64,000 bases of DNA, from NCBI GenBank assembly GCA_963763475.1, contig CAVXOR010000003.1:124001-188000 (forward strand), given 5' to 3'. The DNA comes from AC-32 sp963763475. GTDB taxonomy: Bacteria > Actinomycetota > Thermoleophilia > Gaiellales > Gaiellaceae. Shown here piece after piece: positions 60,294-64,000 of this stretch. Numbering within the stretch: position 1 is the first letter of the stretch; each line of letters opens with the position of its first letter. Position numbers and translations under genes: made by a program. A model generated the notes under the pieces. The model was given only the letters and a program-made list of their open reading frames with translations, was not told the origin of the DNA and did no database searches.

Positions 60294-63200
60294 ATGAGAG
60301 GTACTGCGGCAAGAACGACGTCGACCACAAAGGGTCGGCGTAAGCGAAAAGCACGAACGCGGTTTGCACTGAGCCTCACCATGGCGCTGGCGCTTGTCGG
60401 CGCCGTGTTCATGTTCGCCGGCTCCGGAGGCGCTGCGGCGGCCAGCTCGCCGTCGCCTACGGGCGCGACGATTACGAGCAATCAGGCGGACTATCCGCCG
60501 GGCTCCAACGTCACCCTCACGGGTGCAGGCTGGGGCATCGGCGAGTCGGTCCAGATCCACGTCAACGACGACGCGAATCAGGTCTGGCAGTACGACGGCA
60601 GCGCCTTTGCAGGCCTCGACGGCTCGTTCACGCACGGCTTCCAACTCCCGAACGTGTTCGTCGCGAACTACAGCGTCACCGCGACCGGCACGACGTCCGG
60701 AACGGCGACGACGACGTTCACGGACGCGAACGCGTCGGCGAACCTCGACCAGTGCGCCAACGGCCGATCCCCGTCGCCGAGTTCTGATGGCTGCGATTCG
60801 GACGCCAACCAGTGGGTGAACGGAGCCATCAACGGGAGCAAGGCCAACTACTTCGAAGGCGACTCGCTGCCCTATCGCATGGCCTTTGACAATCTCTCGA
60901 CGTTGGGCCTCCATCACGTGACAATCGAGTGGGACACGACGAAGGGCGGCAAGCACGCCCTCGACTACATCACGACGTACAACAACACAGTCACGACGGC
61001 GAACCCTTGCCTCGGCATCGCGAGCTGTAACTCGGCGTCGGGCAACCCCTTTGCCATTCCGATGGATCCGCAGGTCGACAATGGGTCCGGCTCGCCGATC
61101 TCGCAGGCCGCCGGGAACTTGACGCTTTTCGGCGGCACGATCGCCACCGTCTCGTGTGGTGGCCCGGGCGGCTTGGGCTGTGCCGCGGGAAGCCCCTACT
61201 ACTACAAGAATGGCACAGGCTTTTCGGGTGACCAGTCGGCGCGGATCACGATCAACTTCACCGCGAGCGTCGTGGATCCGGTCCTCGCGTGGGCGGGACA
61301 CATCGCGTCGCACAAGGACTGGGGCACGGGGAATGCCGCGGCGAACATCACCGGAGACCCGTTCCACACGCGCCTTATCGACCTCGATGGCTCGGGCGGC
61401 AATCAGGACCGCGCGCTCTCGTCGGACGCGGTGACGTTCCCGGCTGAGATCCACATCATTAAGCACGCGAACGTTCCGTCGACGACCGCGTTCGGCTTCA
61501 CGGCGTCGCCGACGCCGTTGGCCAACTTCTCTCTGACCGACGACAGCGCGTCGACCGATCCTCATCAGGACTACACGCTGAGCGACCCGGCCAACTTCAA
61601 GACGTACACCGTGTCGGAGGACGATCCGTTGCCTACCTACGCGCTCACCGGCCTTGCTTGCACCGACGTGGGCGTAGACAACTCGTCGACGAGTCTCGCT
61701 ACGCGGACGGCCACGTTGAAGGTGGACGAAGGCGACGTCATCACCTGCACCTTCACGAACACACAGCAGAACGGGACGCTGATCGTCAAGAAGGTTGTCG
61801 TCAACGACCATGGCGGAACGAACACGGCAGGCAACTTCAACTTCTCAGTGAGCGGGCCTACGGCATCGAGCGGTACCGCGTTCAACGAGACGGCCGACAA
61901 CGACAGCAACGCACTCACGGGACAGAACACGCTCTCTGTGAGTCAGGGCACCTACACCGTGACGGAGGACGGCACGCCCATCGCCGGTTACTCCACGACG
62001 TACTCGTCCGACTGCACCAGTGTTGTCGTCGCGGCTGGTCAGACGAAGACCTGTACGGTCACGAACACTGACCAGGCACCGAGCCTGACCCTGAACAAGA
62101 TCGTCGTGAACGACAACGGCGGCAGCAGGGCGGAGTCGGAGTGGACGCTGACCGCCAACGGCGGCACCGCGGGCACGCTGTCTGGTGCCGGTGCAGCCGG
62201 CAGCAGCGACGTCGTCAGCGGCACCGGCTTTAAGGCCGGCAGCTACAACCTCTCCGAGAGCGGGCCGACCGATTACACGGCCAGCTCGTGGAGCTGCTCG
62301 AAGAACGGCGGCGCCTACGCCGCTGCGACCTCGATCACGCTCGGCCTCGGTGACACCGGCGTCTGCAAGATCACCAACGACGACCAGGCACCGAGCCTGA
62401 CCCTGAACAAGATCGTCGTGAACGACAACGGCGGCAGCAGGGCGGAGTCGGAGTGGACGCTGACCGCCAACGGCGGCACCGCGGGCACGCTGTCTGGTGC
62501 CGGTGCAGCCGGCAGCAGCGACGTCGTCAGCGGCACCGGCTTTAAGGCCGGCAGCTACAACCTCTCCGAGAGCGGGCCGACCGATTACACGGCCAGCTCG
62601 TGGAGCTGCTCGAAGAACGGCGGCGCCTACGCCGCTGCGACCTCGATCACGCTCGGCCTCGGTGACACCGGCGTCTGCAAGATCACCAACGACGACCAGG
62701 CACCGAGCCTGACCCTGAACAAGATCGTCGTGAACGACAACGGCGGCAGCAGGGCGGAGTCGGAGTGGACGCTGACCGCCAACGGCGGCACCGCGGGCAC
62801 GCTGTCTGGTGCCGGTGCAGCCGGCAGCAGCGACGTCGTCAGCGGCACCGGCTTTAAGGCCGGCAGCTACAACCTCTCCGAGAGCGGGCCGACCGATTAC
62901 ACGGCCAGCTCGTGGAGCTGCTCGAAGAACGGCGGCGCCTACGCCGCTGCGACCTCGATCACGCTCGGCCTCGGTGACACCGGCGTCTGCAAGATCACCA
63001 ACGACGACCAGGCACCGAGCCTGACCCTGAACAAGATCGTCGTGAACGACAACGGCGGCAGCAGGGCGGAGTCGGAGTGGACGCTGACCGCCAACGGCGG
63101 CACCGCGGGCACGCTGTCTGGTGCCGGTGCAGCCGGCAGCAGCGACGTCGTCAGCGGCACCGGCTTTAAGGCCGGCAGCTACAACCTCTCCGAGAGCGGG

Positions 63201-64000
63201 CCGACCGATTACACGGCCAGCTCGTGGAGCTGCTCGAAGAACGGCGGCGCCTACGCCGCTGCGACCTCGATCACGCTCGGCCTCGGTGACACCGGCGTCT
63301 GCAAGATCACCAACGACGACCAGGCACCGAGCCTGACCCTGAACAAGATCGTCGTGAACGACAACGGCGGCAGCAGGGCGGAGTCGGAGTGGACGCTGAC
63401 CGCCAACGGCGGCACCGCGGGCACGCTGTCTGGTGCCGGTGCAGCCGGCAGCAGCGACGTCGTCAGCGGCACCGGCTTTAAGGCCGGCAGCTACAACCTC
63501 TCCGAGAGCGGGCCGACCGATTACACGGCCAGCTCGTGGAGCTGCTCGAAGAACGGCGGCGCCTACGCCGCTGCGACCTCGATCACGCTCGGCCTCGGTG
63601 ACACCGGCGTCTGCAAGATCACCAACGACGACCAGGCACCGAGCCTGACCCTGAACAAGATCGTCGTGAACGACAACGGCGGCAGCAGGGCGGAGTCGGA
63701 GTGGACGCTGACCGCCAACGGCGGCACCGCGGGCACGCTGTCTGGTGCCGGTGCAGCCGGCAGCAGCGACGTCGTCAGCGGCACCGGCTTTAAGGCCGGC
63801 AGCTACAACCTCTCCGAGAGCGGGCCGACCGATTACACGGCCAGCTCGTGGAGCTGCTCGAAGAACGGCGGCGCCTACGCCGCTGCGACCTCGATCACGC
63901 TCGGCCTCGGTGACACCGGCGTCTGCAAGATCACCAACGACGACAAGCCCGGGACGATCGTGATCGTCAAGCACGCGACTCCTGCTCAGGGCGTCTTCTC
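60294..64000 (+). CDS. Giant secreted surface protein with tandem repeats (3' truncated by window)
   Basis: Open from ATG 60294 (GGGAGG 6 nt upstream at 60282-60287; ATG 60288 is too close) to the window end, at least 1235 residues. A twin-basic signal region (GRRKRKARTRFALSLTMALALVGAVFMFAG) is followed by a unique domain with Cys pairs, then SpaA/prealbumin-like modules (IHIIKHANVPSTTAFGFTAS; TLIVKKVVVNDHGG; CTVTNTD). Six identical 104-residue modules span about residues 593-1216. The last visible part, GTIVIVKHATPAQGVF, begins another module type. It is probably an adhesin or surface fibre. Confidence 0.85.
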   Translation, partial: MRGTAARTTSTTKGRRKRKARTRFALSLTMALALVGAVFMFAGSGGAAAASSPSPTGATITSNQADYPPGSNVTLTGAGWGIGESVQIHVNDDANQVWQYDGSAFAGLDGSFTHGFQLPNVFVANYSVTATGTTSGTATTTFTDANASANLDQCANGRSPSPSSDGCDSDANQWVNGAINGSKANYFEGDSLPYRMAFDNLSTLGLHHVTIEWDTTKGGKHALDYITTYNNTVTTANPCLGIASCNSASGNPFAIPMDPQVDNGSGSPISQAAGNLTLFGGTIATVSCGGPGGLGCAAGSPYYYKNGTGFSGDQSARITINFTASVVDPVLAWAGHIASHKDWGTGNAAANITGDPFHTRLIDLDGSGGNQDRALSSDAVTFPAEIHIIKHANVPSTTAFGFTASPTPLANFSLTDDSASTDPHQDYTLSDPANFKTYTVSEDDPLPTYALTGLACTDVGVDNSSTSLATRTATLKVDEGDVITCTFTNTQQNGTLIVKKVVVNDHGGTNTAGNFNFSVSGPTASSGTAFNETADNDSNALTGQNTLSVSQGTYTVTEDGTPIAGYSTTYSSDCTSVVVAAGQTKTCTVTNTDQAPSLTLNKIVVNDNGGSRAESEWTLTANGGTAGTLSGAGAAGSSDVVSGTGFKAGSYNLSESGPTDYTASSWSCSKNGGAYAAATSITLGLGDTGVCKITNDDQAPSLTLNKIVVNDNGGSRAESEWTLTANGGTAGTLSGAGAAGSSDVVSGTGFKAGSYNLSESGPTDYTASSWSCSKNGGAYAAATSITLGLGDTGVCKITNDDQAPSLTLNKIVVNDNGGSRAESEWTLTANGGTAGTLSGAGAAGSSDVVSGTGFKAGSYNLSESGPTDYTASSWSCSKNGGAYAAATSITLGLGDTGVCKITNDDQAPSLTLNKIVVNDNGGSRAESEWTLTANGGTAGTLSGAGAAGSSDVVSGTGFKAGSYNLSESGPTDYTASSWSCSKNGGAYAAATSITLGLGDTGVCKITNDDQAPSLTLNKIVVNDNGGSRAESEWTLTANGGTAGTLSGAGAAGSSDVVSGTGFKAGSYNLSESGPTDYTASSWSCSKNGGAYAAATSITLGLGDTGVCKITNDDQAPSLTLNKIVVNDNGGSRAESEWTLTANGGTAGTLSGAGAAGSSDVVSGTGFKAGSYNLSESGPTDYTASSWSCSKNGGAYAAATSITLGLGDTGVCKITNDDKPGTIVIVKHATPAQGVF
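62070..63941 (+). repeat. Six tandem 312-bp repeats, apparently identical
   Basis: Units start at 62070, 62382, 62694, 63006, 63318 and 63630. Each encodes 104 residues starting DQAPSLTLNKIVVNDNGG and ending CKITND. The units look base-for-base identical. The array is in frame within the surface protein and ends where DDQ changes to DDK at 63942. Identical third positions point to recent amplification or gene conversion. Confidence 0.92.

Noticed and set aside
60128..60343. A 71-codon plus frame in the leader of the surface gene.
   Set aside because: The composition is not protein-like, it overlaps the start of the real gene, and the region is better explained by stem-loops.
62070..63941. 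Regularly spaced repeats as a possible CRISPR array.
   Set aside because: Units are 312 bp with no unique spacers between them, are in frame with a secreted protein, and no cas genes are present.
61845..63974. A 709-codon open frame on the minus strand over the repeat array.
   Set aside because: It is the antisense reading of six identical 312-bp units, so its length reflects repetition of one open segment. The plus frame has a signal peptide and known surface-module motifs.

Overview
The window is high-GC, gene-dense bacterial chromosome with an actinobacterial character. CarD sits beside radA, disA and ispDF, acyl-CoA carboxylase has separate alpha and beta subunits, many starts are GTG or TTG, and many genes begin a few bases after a TANNNT box, as in leaderless actinobacterial transcripts. 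Together with a type-E-like succinate dehydrogenase and a DisA/GGDEF/HD-GYP signalling set, this fits a deep-branching soil actinobacterium of the Thermoleophilia kind. That placement is inference; no rRNA or other decisive marker is present.

Layout. 1-5.9 kb: radA-disA-carD-ispD-PHP phosphatase-ispF-acetyltransferase. 6-9.1 kb: secreted protein, mutY, dienelactone hydrolase, acetyltransferase, XRE-cupin regulator. 9.1-14.6 kb: S41-like protease, minimal GluRS-like protein, cysS, rlmB-type methyltransferase, YacP-type NYN nuclease and a SigH-like sigma factor. This resembles the Bacillus radA-to-sigH block and the Mycobacterium carD block. 14.6-16.1 kb: HTH regulator, unknown gene, clpP, tRNA-Thr. 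16.1-22.4 kb: glycosyltransferase, PLP lyase, a sulfate ABC operon and an Rrf2 regulator. 22.4-34.9 kb: two diguanylate-signalling proteins, secreted or envelope proteins, acyl-CoA carboxylase beta and alpha subunits, pgsA and a PIG-L/NPCBM protein. 35-55.3 kb: central carbon genes sucC-sucD, icd-mdh, gltA, pckA and sdhA/B/E-like, interleaved with proteases, small proteins and two Xer recombinases. 55.3-64 kb: metallophosphoesterase, Asp23 protein, a histidine kinase with its response regulator, a degenerate receiver paralogue, and a giant secreted repeat protein that runs off the window.

How it fits together. Citrate synthase, isocitrate dehydrogenase, succinyl-CoA ligase, succinate dehydrogenase, malate dehydrogenase and PEP carboxykinase give most of an oxidative TCA cycle plus gluconeogenesis. 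IspD and IspF belong to the MEP isoprenoid pathway. DisA, a GGDEF protein and a GGDEF/HD-GYP protein point to both c-di-AMP and c-di-GMP signalling.

Most interesting is the right end. An 18-bp inverted repeat (CGTTGA-N6-TCAACG) lies in front of both the degenerate response regulator and the repeat surface protein. The surface gene has a strongly folded leader and contains six tandem 312-bp repeats that look identical. Other points worth following are the widespread leaderless promoter motif, single-base frameshifts at C4 runs in two proline-rich envelope proteins, a structured segment before sdhB, a methyltransferase inside sucCD, and several overlooked genes under 65 codons.
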